51,240 bases of DNA from Actinomadura sp. HBU206391 (lineage in GTDB: Bacteria; Actinomycetota; Actinomycetes; Streptosporangiales; Streptosporangiaceae). Below, one piece after another: positions 44,956-51,240 of the stretch. The stretch is taken from the NCBI RefSeq assembly GCF_014323665.1, contig NZ_JABVEB010000033.1:1-51240 (forward strand), in the 5' to 3' direction. The first letter of the stretch is position 1, and every line of letters begins with the position of its first letter. The notes beneath the pieces were generated by a model. It worked only from the letters and a program-made list of their open reading frames with translations, was not told the origin of the DNA and did not search any database. Position numbers and translations under genes: made by a program.

Positions 44956-45915
44956 ATGACGGAATTCGGATACACGATGTTGTGCGAGCAGACCCCGCCC
45001 AAGCAGCTGGTCACCGACCTGGTCCGGGCCGAGGCGGCGGGTTTCGACTTCTCAGTGATCTCCGATCACTACTTTCCCTGGCTCGAACGGCAGGGCCATG
45101 CTCCGTACGCCTGGTCTGTACTGGGTGCCGCAGCCCATGCGACCGAGCGCATTCCGTTGATGACGTTCGTGACGTGTCCGACGATTCGCTACCACCCGGC
45201 GGTCGTCGCGCAGAAGGCGGCGACGATGGGGGTGCTGTCGGACGGCCGCTTCACCCTCGGCGTCGGCGCCGGCGAGAACCTCAACGAGCATGTCGTGGGC
45301 AAGGGCTGGCCGTCCGCCGACCTCCGGCACGACATGCTCGCCGAGGCGGTCGAGATCATTCGCGACCTGTTCGAGGGCGGTTACGTCAACTACCGCGGTG
45401 AGTTCTATGACGTCGAGTCCGCCAAGCTGTACGACCGGCCGGATCGGCCGGTGCCGATCGCGATGGCGGTCTCGGGCGACCGGTCGGTGCGGTTGGCCGG
45501 CAAGTGGGCCGACGCGCTGATCGCGACCGAGCCGGAGAGGGCTCTCGTGGAGGGCTTCGACGAGGTGGGCGGGCGCGGCAAGCCGAAATACGGTCAGATC
45601 CCGGTGAGCTACGGCACCGACGCGGAGGAGGCGAAGCGCCGTGCCCACGAGCTGTGGAGCTGGGGTGTGGCCGGTTGGAAGGTGATGTCGGAGCTGCCGG
45701 CCCCCGTCAACTTCGAGGCGCACGCCAGGTTCGTCCGGCCGGAGGACGTCGCGGAGGTCGTGCCGTGTGGCGATGACATCACCGTCTACGTCGAAGCGGT
45801 GCGGAAGTTCACCGACGTGGGCTTCACGCACATCGCGTTCTGTCAGATCGGCGCCGACCGGCAGAACGAGTTCATCGCCTGGGCCGAGGCGGAGCTGTTC
45901 CCGGCTCTTCGTTAG
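44956..45915 (+). CDS. LLM-class F420-dependent oxidoreductase (TIGR03557-like)
   Basis: 319-residue luciferase-like enzyme that uses coenzyme F420. EFGYTMLCEQTPPKQLVTDL, FDFSVISDHYFPWLERQGHA, PYAWSVLGAAAHATERIPLM, DGRFTLGVGAGENLNEHVVG and KGWPSADLRHDMLAEAVEII are the conserved blocks of the glucose-6-phosphate-dehydrogenase-related group. Whether it oxidises a sugar phosphate or another substrate is unknown. Monocistronic. Confidence 0.93.
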   Translation: MTEFGYTMLCEQTPPKQLVTDLVRAEAAGFDFSVISDHYFPWLERQGHAPYAWSVLGAAAHATERIPLMTFVTCPTIRYHPAVVAQKAATMGVLSDGRFTLGVGAGENLNEHVVGKGWPSADLRHDMLAEAVEIIRDLFEGGYVNYRGEFYDVESAKLYDRPDRPVPIAMAVSGDRSVRLAGKWADALIATEPERALVEGFDEVGGRGKPKYGQIPVSYGTDAEEAKRRAHELWSWGVAGWKVMSELPAPVNFEAHARFVRPEDVAEVVPCGDDITVYVEAVRKFTDVGFTHIAFCQIGADRQNEFIAWAEAELFPALR

Positions 45916-46080
45916 GACTCGGGGGGTGGCTTCGGCGCCGAGCCCGCTGTGGCCGGTGCCGGATCCGGCCTGCGCCTGTCCGATCCGGTGCGAGGGCTTG
46001 GCGGGCCCTCTCTCCTGGGGGATGGTTGACCGGATGGCATCCGGGTAGACATTCGAATCCGAGTTCGAGGAGGCGATGAC

Positions 46081-46107
46081 GTGAGTGAACGGCTCCGGCG
46101 GAAATGA
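46081..46107 (+). CDS. Possible 8-codon leader ORF
   Basis: GTG 46081 lies behind GAGGAGG and opens MSERLRRK before TGA. It is 31 bp upstream of a small gene. The strong ribosome-binding site suggests it is translated, perhaps as a leader peptide; chance cannot be excluded. Confidence 0.25.
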   Translation: MSERLRRK

Positions 46108-46138
46108 AGACGACACACGATAGAACAGGCAGGGGTTC

Positions 46139-46345
46139 ATGCGGGTCGAGAACATGGCACTGACCATCAACGACGAGTGGATCACCAGCGACCGGTGCGC
46201 TCAGGTGGCGATGGCGACGCCGAGCGGTTGGGTCCTCTCATGGCGGCGCGGAAGCTATGACCGGGAGCAGGCCATCGCCGCGATGGCCCGGGCCGAGCAG
46301 GGGGACCTCACGACCGATCCGGCCGACGCCGTGCCGGAGTTCTGA
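46139..46345 (+). CDS. Small protein of unknown function
   Basis: 68 residues (ATG 46139, AGGGG nearby; ATG 46154 is an alternative). The sequence MALTINDEWITSDRCAQVAM, ATPSGWVLSWRRGSYDREQA, IAAMARAEQGDLTTDPADAV looks like a compact two-strand, one-helix protein. Codon use fits the genome. No recognised family; neighbours unrelated. Confidence 0.55.
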   Translation: MRVENMALTINDEWITSDRCAQVAMATPSGWVLSWRRGSYDREQAIAAMARAEQGDLTTDPADAVPEF

Positions 46346-46546
46346 CCCCGTTCGCGCCGGGGTCCTGCCCACCTCCCTCGGAACCGGCGATGTGACAGTC
46401 CGCTGACTCGTCCTTACGCCTGGGTGAGACGGTCCGACATTTATCGCGATTTACACGCATACTTTTCGCTGTCGGGCAAGGAGTGACTCCACCACACCAC
46501 AGAGCGTGTGCGATGGCACGCTCCCGATCTCGCCTGAGGTGGATTC

Positions 46547-46813
46547 ATGACAGCCATCTTGTCCGATGCGAACACCGCCACCTGGATGGACCGGGGCGCC
46601 TGTCGTAGCGAAGACCCCGAGCTGTTCTTTCCGATCAGTTCGTACGGCGACGGCGAGCACCAGGTCAGGCGGGCCGTGTCCGTGTGTCATGACTGCTCCG
46701 TACGGCGGGAGTGCCTGAGTTACGCGCTCGCCGAGCGTCTGCAGGACGGAGTCTGGGGCGGTCTGACCGAACAGGAACGTCTTGCCGTGCTCAGGCGCGA
46801 GCGGGCCCGGTGA
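46547..46813 (+). CDS. WhiB-family iron-sulfur transcriptional regulator
   Basis: 88-residue WhiB protein. Cluster ligands are Cys19, Cys47, Cys50 and Cys56 (DRGACRSEDPELFFP, VCHDCSVRREC). The turn DGVWGGLTEQER and basic C-terminus are the sigma-binding and DNA-contact parts. Senses redox or NO through a 4Fe-4S cluster and binds the main sigma factor in actinobacteria. It converges on the sirtuin gene with only 8 bp between stops. Confidence 0.96.
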   Translation: MTAILSDANTATWMDRGACRSEDPELFFPISSYGDGEHQVRRAVSVCHDCSVRRECLSYALAERLQDGVWGGLTEQERLAVLRRERAR

Positions 46814-46828
46814 CCGGTGGGTCACCGG
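46807..46828. terminator. Bidirectional terminator overlapping both stop codons (whiB/sir2)
   Basis: Perfect 9-bp stem CCGGTGACC / GGTCACCGG, four-base loop. The left arm contains the WhiB TGA and the right arm the sirtuin stop, so both transcripts end within their last codons. Confidence 0.6.
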
Positions 46829-47721
46829 TTCGGCGCGAGCCCTTGGAGCAACTCGGTGAGGGTCGAGCCGAGCGGGGCGTCGAGGGTGAAGCGGGCATGC
46901 TCGTCGCCTCGGGTCGGACCCTGGTTGACGATCGCGACGGGGATGCCGTGCTGGGCGGCGTGGCGGACGAACCGGTAGCCGGACATCACGGTCAGCGAGG
47001 ACCCGAGGACGAGTAGCGTGCCGGCGCGCTCGGTCAAGGCGTAACACTCCTCGACGCGAGGTCGTGGCACGTTCTCGCCGAAGAAGATGACGTCGGGCTT
47101 GAGCAGGCCGCCGCAGCTCTGGCAGTCCACGATGGTGAAGGCTTCGATCTGGTCGTCGGCGAGTACGGCGTCGCCGTCGGGGTTGATCGCACCGACGCAG
47201 GCGTGCCAGTCGGGGTTGGCCGCGTGCAGTCGCTGCTCGAGCAGCCGGCGGGGGGTGCGTTCGCCGCAGGACAGGCAGGCGACGCGGTCGAGGCCGCCGT
47301 GCAGCTCGATCACGTTCTGTGCGCCGGCGGCGTGATGCAGGCCGTCGACGTTCTGGGTGATGATCCCGGCGATCAGCCCGCGGCGCTGCAACTCGGTGAC
47401 CGCGCGATGACCGGCGTTGGGGGTCGCGCGAGTGATGTGCCGCCAGCCCAGATGACTGCGGGCCCAGTACCGCCGACGGGCCGCGGTGCTGCCGACGAAG
47501 GTCTGGTAGGTCATGGGCTCGGCCCGCCGCTTGCGCCCGGTCGCGCCCCGGTAGTCAGGGATACCGGATTCTGTGGAGAGGCCGGCCCCGCTGAGGATGA
47601 GCGCGCCGCCGCGAGCGATCAGACCGACCAGCATCGCCAGCGCCGGATCGGTGATCGGATCGGGCTCGGCGCGCGACGCGCCGAACGCACCGCCGGGATC
47701 CTCGTCTACGGCCGAAGTCAC
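46822..47721 (-). CDS. SIR2-family NAD-dependent protein deacylase
   Basis: 299-residue sirtuin. SGAGLSTESGIPDYRG is the NAD-binding loop, TQNVDGLHHAAG holds the conserved N-x-D, IELHGG carries the catalytic His, and two C-x-x-C pairs (CLSCGERTP and CQSCGGLLKP) bind zinc. VIFFGENVP and LLVLGSSLTVMSGYRF complete the fold. It removes acetyl or longer acyl groups from protein lysines with NAD+. GTG 47721 overlaps the upstream TGA (GTGA). It is the last gene of an operon with a cation-efflux protein and a metal-sensor ArsR, an unusual setting. Confidence 0.93.
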   Translation of the reverse strand: MTSAVDEDPGGAFGASRAEPDPITDPALAMLVGLIARGGALILSGAGLSTESGIPDYRGATGRKRRAEPMTYQTFVGSTAARRRYWARSHLGWRHITRATPNAGHRAVTELQRRGLIAGIITQNVDGLHHAAGAQNVIELHGGLDRVACLSCGERTPRRLLEQRLHAANPDWHACVGAINPDGDAVLADDQIEAFTIVDCQSCGGLLKPDVIFFGENVPRPRVEECYALTERAGTLLVLGSSLTVMSGYRFVRHAAQHGIPVAIVNQGPTRGDEHARFTLDAPLGSTLTELLQGLAPNR

Positions 47722-48416
47722 TCTGCCATGGTGCCTGATGCCGGAGTCTGCCCTGAACACGGCCGCGGCTCGCCCGTCAGGCTCGGGCAGGCGCAGCAGA
47801 CGTCCCCGCGCCAGGCCTCGCGGCCCTCCTTGACGGCGACGGCGGCGATGACCAGGGCGGCGATGGGATCCGTCCACGCCCAGCCGAACACGGTGTTGAC
47901 CGCCAGCCCGATCAGCAGCACCGCAGACAGGTAGGTGCACAGCAGGGTCTGTTTCGAGTCGGCGACCGCGCTGGCCGATCCGAGCTCGCGGCCGGCCCGG
48001 CGCTGGGCATGCGATAGCCCCGGCATGACGGCCAGCGACAGGGCGGCCAGGATCAGGCCGGGGGTGGAATGCTCGGCCGCGCCTACGCCGGCCAGCGCCC
48101 GCACCGATTCCACCGCGACGTAGGCGGCGAGTGCGAAGAACGAGACCGCGATGATCCGTAGGGTGGTGCGCTCACGCGCCTCGGGGTCGGCCGCCGAGAA
48201 CTGCCAGGCCACGGCTGTGGCGGAGGCGACCTCGATGATGGAATCCAGCCCGAACGCCACGAGCGCACCCGAGGACGCTATCGTCCCGGCGGTGATCGCG
48301 ACGATCGCCTCGATCACGTTGTAGGCGATGGTGGCGGCGACGAGCCGGCGGATCCGGCGGGTCAGGGCCCGGCGCCGGGCCGGGGAGGGCCCGATGGTGA
48401 GGGCCACGGCGTTCAC
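47718..48416 (-). CDS. Cation diffusion facilitator-like transporter, short
   Basis: 232-residue membrane protein of the cation-diffusion-facilitator type. IAYNVIEAIVAITAGTIASS is helix 1, VAFGLDSIIEVASATAVAWQ helix 2 with a metal-site Asp, SSF-like VSFFALAAYVAVESVRALAG helix 3, VADSKQTLLCTYLSAVLLIG helix 5 and WTDPIAALVIAAVAVKEGRE helix 6. It lacks the cytosolic C-terminal metal-sensor domain of 300-residue CDF proteins and ends instead in a Cys-rich tail (DVCCACPSLTG). Cotranscribed with a CmtR-like regulator, so it probably exports Cd, Pb or Zn. GTG 48416 overlaps the regulator's TGA as GTGA. Confidence 0.88.
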   Translation of the reverse strand: MNAVALTIGPSPARRRALTRRIRRLVAATIAYNVIEAIVAITAGTIASSGALVAFGLDSIIEVASATAVAWQFSAADPEARERTTLRIIAVSFFALAAYVAVESVRALAGVGAAEHSTPGLILAALSLAVMPGLSHAQRRAGRELGSASAVADSKQTLLCTYLSAVLLIGLAVNTVFGWAWTDPIAALVIAAVAVKEGREAWRGDVCCACPSLTGEPRPCSGQTPASGTMAE

Positions 48417-48886
48417 GGCGACACCGCGGGAGACGGCGGCGGCTCGGCCGCCGGTGTGGTCTGCTGCCCGGTCCGCGGGCGGCGGCCGGTGTCATCGGCG
48501 CACACGGCCTCGTCGGCGCACACGGTGTCATCGGAGCACACGGCCTCGTCGGAGCACAGGGGGGTGTTCTCGTTGGCGACCACCAGCACCAGTGAGGCGA
48601 GGTCGGCGAGGGCGTGTGCCAGCCGGGGGTCGGCCAGCCGGTAGCGCACCCGGCGTCCGTCGGGAGTGGCGGTCACCAGGCCGCAGCCGCGTAGACATGC
48701 CAGGTGGTTCGACACGTTCCCGCGGGTCAGGCCGAGCCGATCGGCGAGTTCGGCGGGGAAGGCGGGACCTTCCAGCAGTGCCAGGAGCATCCGCCTTCGG
48801 GTGCCATCGGCCAACGCCACGCCGACCCGCTCGAGCGCATCGGCGTCCACCACTACTGCCGGCCCGTTCTTCGCCGTCGAGGTCAT
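48413..48886 (-). CDS. CmtR-like ArsR/SmtB metal sensor with Cys-repeat tail
   Basis: 157-residue repressor. The domain is LERVGVALADGTRRRMLLAL, PAFPAELADRLGLTRGNVSN, HLACLRGCGLVTATPDGRRV. Cys64 and Cys68 in HLACLRGC are the Cd/Pb ligands of CmtR (Cys57 and Cys61 in M. tuberculosis). The third ligand, Cys102 of CmtR, would lie in the C-terminal tail. That tail is unusual: Cys111, Cys117, Cys123 and Cys129 occur at six-residue intervals with C-S/A-D-D/E-A/T-V repeats. First gene of the operon with CDF and sirtuin; probably autorepressed through the palindrome upstream. Confidence 0.9.
   Translation of the reverse strand: MTSTAKNGPAVVVDADALERVGVALADGTRRRMLLALLEGPAFPAELADRLGLTRGNVSNHLACLRGCGLVTATPDGRRVRYRLADPRLAHALADLASLVLVVANENTPLCSDEAVCSDDTVCADEAVCADDTGRRPRTGQQTTPAAEPPPSPAVSP
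48485..48556 (-). repeat. 72-bp coding tandem repeat in the CmtR-like gene
   Basis: Two 36-bp units, each of two 18-bp halves, encoding the four Cys repeats at residues 111-134. Within a unit the first half codes C-x-D-E-A-V and the second C-x-D-D-T-V/G. The high DNA identity indicates recent duplication. Confidence 0.8.
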
Positions 48887-48911
48887 ACCGCAACGGTAAA
48901 GCAGTAACTGA

Positions 48912-48929
48912 ATTCAGCGCAAGCTGAAT
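48912..48929. promoter_or_regulatory. Probable operator of the metal-sensor operon
   Basis: Arms ATTCAGC and GCTGAAT with a four-base spacer, 25 bp upstream of the sensor start, in an AT-rich patch. It overlaps the palindrome CTGAATTCAG at 48908-48917. Typical place and size for an ArsR/SmtB operator. Confidence 0.6.
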
Positions 48930-49015
48930 CAATTGGGCGGTCCGATCCCACGACGGAACGGGCCGGCCGGTGGAAAGACGCGTCGGGCCGCGTCATGCGG
49001 CGCGACGGATGGACG

Positions 49016-49162
49016 CTATCCGAAGATGCTGACACCACCGGGCCCGACCAGGAGCCCGACCACGATCAGGACCGCTCCCCACAGGATGTCCCGGCGTGCG
49101 AGAAGTACGTAGATGCCGGAGATGACCAGTACGACGGCGATGAGCCACAGAAGGGTTGTCAT
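49016..49162 (-). CDS. GPGG-motif small membrane protein
   Basis: 48 residues from ATG 49162. Two helices, TLLWLIAVVLVISGIYVLLA and DILWGAVLIVVGLLV, are separated by a short basic turn (RRD), and the protein ends GPGGVSIFG. This arrangement is common in actinobacteria as 'GPGG-motif small membrane protein'; function unknown. The frame is open to 49216 but homology-like sequence begins at 49162. Confidence 0.75.
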   Translation of the reverse strand: MTTLLWLIAVVLVISGIYVLLARRDILWGAVLIVVGLLVGPGGVSIFG

Positions 49163-49327
49163 GGCGCGTGTGTCCCCGCAGAGCCTTCGAACAAACAATA
49201 TCGACCCCGAAGCCACGACACGGTCTGATCACGACGCGGGCACTACACGGTTACCTTCTCGGTGAGATCCTCCAGACATCTCGGCGGATTGACGCGTAGG
49301 GGGTAGGTAGGGGACTCTTTGCGAGAT

Positions 49328-49518
49328 AAGTGAACATCGAGGCGATGGTGTGCAGGAACCTGGTGTGATTCCAGGACGGGCCCGCCACTGTGACCGGGGA
49401 GCTTCCCTCACTTGACGACCACGGCCGTGTCGCGGCTGGAAGGTCGAAGGAAGGCGGAGATCCGGGAGTCAGGACACTGACCCGTCGTCTTCCCGCTATC
49501 GGGGGCGTGTGCACCCCC
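49328..49518 (+). ncRNA. Cobalamin (B12) riboswitch and expression platform
   Basis: Adenosylcobalamin-type riboswitch. Visible conserved parts are GGTGTGCAGGAACC, GGTGTGATTCCAGG, ACGGGCCCGCCACTGTGA (the core with GCCACTG), AAGGAAGGCGGAGAT and GAGTCAGGACACTGACCC, ending at 49485. A hairpin GGGGG/CCCCC (49501-49518) lies two bases before the ribosome-binding site GAGGAG (49521) and probably controls access to it. It regulates the cobalt-transport genes that follow; ligand class (AdoCbl or other) is not certain. Confidence 0.92.
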
Positions 49519-49532
49519 GTGAGGAGACCGTC

Positions 49533-49754
49533 ATGGCTGAATCTGCCGTTTCGCCCGCCGAGGGTGTCAACCCCGCCCCGCTTCGCATCCCGGTCCGGCA
49601 GGTGGTGCCGTGGGCGGTGTTCGCCGCTGTCCTGGGCCTCGTACTGATCTATTTCGTCGGTGCGGAGCAGGGCGCCACGTCGCTGTTCAGCGGTACGTGG
49701 GTGCATGAGTTCACCCATGACGGCCGGCATCTGCTCGGCTTCCCGTGCCACTGA
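49533..49754 (+). CDS. cbtB: CbtB-domain cobalt transporter subunit
   Basis: 73-residue single-pass membrane protein from ATG 49533 (GAGGAG six bases upstream). The helix is VVPWAVFAAVLGLVLIYFVG. The C-terminal HEFTHDGRHLLGFPCH with His residues matches CbtB, which works with CbtA in B12-linked cobalt uptake. It lies directly after a cobalamin riboswitch, consistent with the known cbtBA arrangement. Confidence 0.92.
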   Translation: MAESAVSPAEGVNPAPLRIPVRQVVPWAVFAAVLGLVLIYFVGAEQGATSLFSGTWVHEFTHDGRHLLGFPCH

Positions 49755-49772
49755 CGCCGGGACGCCCGCATC

Positions 49773-50513
49773 ATGATGAGATCTCTCCTGGTCCGCGGCA
49801 TGCTCGTCGGGCTGGTCGCGGCCGCGCTCGCGACCGTCATCGCCTGGATCTTCGGTGAACCCCAGGTGGGGCACGCCATCGCCTTCGAGGAGGCCCATTC
49901 CGCCGCGCACGAGGCCGGCGGGCATGAGCCCGAGGTGGTCAGCCGTACCGTTCAGCAGACGGTCGGCCTGATCACCGCGCTGGGCGTGTACGGGGTGGCG
50001 TTCGGTGGGCTGTTCGCCATCGTGTTCGCCCTGGCCTACGGCCGGATCGGCCGGTTCGGGGCTCGGGCCACCTCGGTGCTCGTGGCGCTCGGCGGATTCG
50101 TCGCGGTGTATCTGGTGCCGTTCCTGAAGTATCCGCCGACCCCGCCCGCCACCGGCAATCCCGACACCATCGGCAGCCGGACGGCGCTGTACTTCTCGCT
50201 CATGCTGTTCGGCGTTCTCGCCATCGTCGCGGCGGTCCATGTCGGCCGGCGTCTCCTCCCTCGGCTGGGCGGCTGGAACGCGAGCCTGGCCGGCGGTGCC
50301 GCCTTCGTCGCCGTGGTCGGTGTCGTCTACCTGGTGACCCCAGTCGTCAACGAGGTTCCCGACGGCTTCGACGCGACGGTGCTGTGGCGGTTCCGGATCG
50401 CCTCGCTCGGGATCCAGCTCGTCCTGTGGGGCACGTTCGGCCTGCTGTTCGGCGCTCTCACCGAGCGTGCGTTCAACCGCGGTCGCACCGCCCGGGCGTC
50501 GGTGAACGCCTGA
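49773..50513 (+). CDS. cbtA: CbtA cobalt transporter
   Basis: 246-residue integral membrane protein. MRSLLVRGMLVGLVAAALAT is helix 1, then VGHAIAFEEAHSAAHEAGGH, rich in His and Glu as in CbtA, VGLITALGVYGVAFGGLFAI, ALGGFVAVYLVPFLKYPPTP with the conserved K-Y-P-P-x-P, and further helices to the end. It presumably forms the cobalt channel with CbtB. Nineteen bp downstream of cbtB, under the same riboswitch. ATG 49776 is an alternative start. Confidence 0.93.
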   Translation: MMRSLLVRGMLVGLVAAALATVIAWIFGEPQVGHAIAFEEAHSAAHEAGGHEPEVVSRTVQQTVGLITALGVYGVAFGGLFAIVFALAYGRIGRFGARATSVLVALGGFVAVYLVPFLKYPPTPPATGNPDTIGSRTALYFSLMLFGVLAIVAAVHVGRRLLPRLGGWNASLAGGAAFVAVVGVVYLVTPVVNEVPDGFDATVLWRFRIASLGIQLVLWGTFGLLFGALTERAFNRGRTARASVNA

Positions 50514-50530
50514 CCGCCGGGGCCGGCCCG

Positions 50531-51238
50531 ATGGAGTTCCTCGGCCGTGCCGCCGCCGCCTCGACGCTGCGCGAGGTGGCGGCGCTCGGCCCGTACTTCG
50601 TGGTCTCGACCGGTTCGGGCGACGCCGGTCCGGGCGATGCCGGGGCGGGCTGGCGTCCATTGCCCGAACGCGACCCGGAGCGCCTGCTCGGCCTGGTCGA
50701 GGCGTACGCGCAGAGGCTGGGAACCCGGGAACGGCGCGTCGCGGCGTCGATCCTGTTCCAGGGGCTCGCGTCACGGTTGTGGTCGCCGGCGGTGGCGTGC
50801 GCGGCGTACGGGATGGTCCTCGACCTGTCGGATCTGCATTGGAGATGGGCCCCCGGGGCCCCGATCGCACTGTGGCTCCCTGAACCCGTGGCGCGGCGGT
50901 CGGCCGACCCCGCCTCGGACGTGCACACGCTCGTGGTGGACGGTCAGCTGCGCCCGTTGCGCACGGTCCTGCTCCAGGTCACCCGGCTGGCCGATGGTCT
51001 GTTGTGGGGGAACGCGGCATCGGCGCTGGCCGGCACCCTCCAGGCGGCCGGGCGGCGCCCGGCGCTGGCCGCGGCGATGTCGCAGCTCGTAGGCGATCTG
51101 CTCACCCGCGACCCGCTGGCCGCCGCGGGGACCGTCGACACCACGGGGCGGTTCGTACGCCGCAGTTGCTGCCTGTACTACCGGGTTCCGCCCGGCGGGG
51201 AACTGTGCGGCGACTGCTGCCTGGCACCCAGGCCGTAG
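50531..51238 (+). CDS. FhuF-like (2Fe-2S) ferric-reductase-type protein
   Basis: 235-residue cytoplasmic protein with a C-terminal Cys motif, RRSCCLYYRVPPGGELCGDC, typical of FhuF-type siderophore-iron reductases and their relatives. The region RRVAASILFQGLASRLWSPA matches the helix preceding the conserved W in the family, and LLQVTRLADGLLWGNAASAL follows. ATG 50531 is 17 bp after the cbtA stop, so it is in the same riboswitch-led transcript. A role in reducing cobalt or ferric chelates during uptake is possible but not shown. Confidence 0.82.
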   Translation: MEFLGRAAAASTLREVAALGPYFVVSTGSGDAGPGDAGAGWRPLPERDPERLLGLVEAYAQRLGTRERRVAASILFQGLASRLWSPAVACAAYGMVLDLSDLHWRWAPGAPIALWLPEPVARRSADPASDVHTLVVDGQLRPLRTVLLQVTRLADGLLWGNAASALAGTLQAAGRRPALAAAMSQLVGDLLTRDPLAAAGTVDTTGRFVRRSCCLYYRVPPGGELCGDCCLAPRP

Positions 51239-51240
51239 AC

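Overview
The window is high-GC (around 70%) DNA from an actinomycete. The evidence is a WhiB protein, F420-type enzymes (an LLM oxidoreductase and a PPOX-class protein), an ECF42 sigma factor paired with a YCII protein, two DUF574-type methyltransferases, divergent glgC/glgA of the mycobacterial GlgC/GlgM type, and frequent GTG/TTG starts. The gene mix fits Streptosporangiales or Thermomonosporaceae better than Streptomyces, but that placement is inference. I saw no rRNA, tRNA, CRISPR array, intact insertion sequence or phage. It reads as chromosome-arm accessory DNA: many small regulator-plus-enzyme modules, with at least four decayed genes between them.

Layout. 1-3.9 kb: end of an EamA exporter, divergent glgC/glgA, and a zinc-less MDR oxidoreductase. 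4.0-6.0 kb: a secreted Cys/Asp-rich mini-protein, a lower-GC stretch without genes, a methyltransferase and a lower-GC gene remnant. 6.0-12.4 kb: MFS exporter with divergent TetR, a Tat-exported sulfite-oxidase-like protein, and an MDR plus Old Yellow Enzyme operon with divergent MarR. 12.4-16.5 kb: orphan histidine kinase, small membrane protein, DUF2975/XRE pair, lipoprotein. 16.5-23.4 kb: DHFR-like and PPOX genes with divergent HxlR, ECF42/YCII operon facing an ArsR-SRPBCC fusion, STAS, MerR and an unknown protein. 23.7-29.3 kb: hyaluronan-synthase-like GT2, secreted S15 peptidase, truncated ICMT-like gene, QorB with divergent QorR-type HxlR. 29.3-39.0 kb: barstar-like protein, amino-acid permease, another MDR enzyme, AraC and hydrolase pseudogenes, two DUF574 methyltransferases around an MBL hydrolase and a broken SLC13 permease, and a UvrA-like ABC ATPase. 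39.2-44.2 kb: kdpFABC. 44.3-51.2 kb: DUF6069 protein, LLM oxidoreductase, WhiB, an ArsR(CmtR-type)-CDF-sirtuin operon, and a cobalamin riboswitch in front of cbtB, cbtA and an FhuF-like Fe-S protein.

Recurring logic. At least four modules pair a one-component regulator (TetR, MarR, HxlR, HxlR/QorR) divergently with a redox or efflux target, and the gap between them holds an inverted repeat. Together they look like a defence layer against electrophiles, quinones and drugs. The ArsR-SRPBCC gene carries a near-perfect 28-bp palindrome over its own promoter, which suggests tight autorepression.

Most unusual points. (1) KdpC carries about 100 extra residues with four cysteines. (2) A CmtR-like metal sensor has a tail with Cys at exact 6-residue spacing, and heads an operon in which a cation-efflux protein and a sirtuin are joined by GTGA overlaps. 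(3) An 87-residue secreted protein ends in a Cys/Asp-rich tail. (4) A lipoprotein has a Shine-Dalgarno site that points to an ATC codon as start. (5) A B12 riboswitch controls the cobalt-transport cluster. No single clearly new multi-gene system stands out; the metal-sensor/efflux/sirtuin operon is the best candidate.
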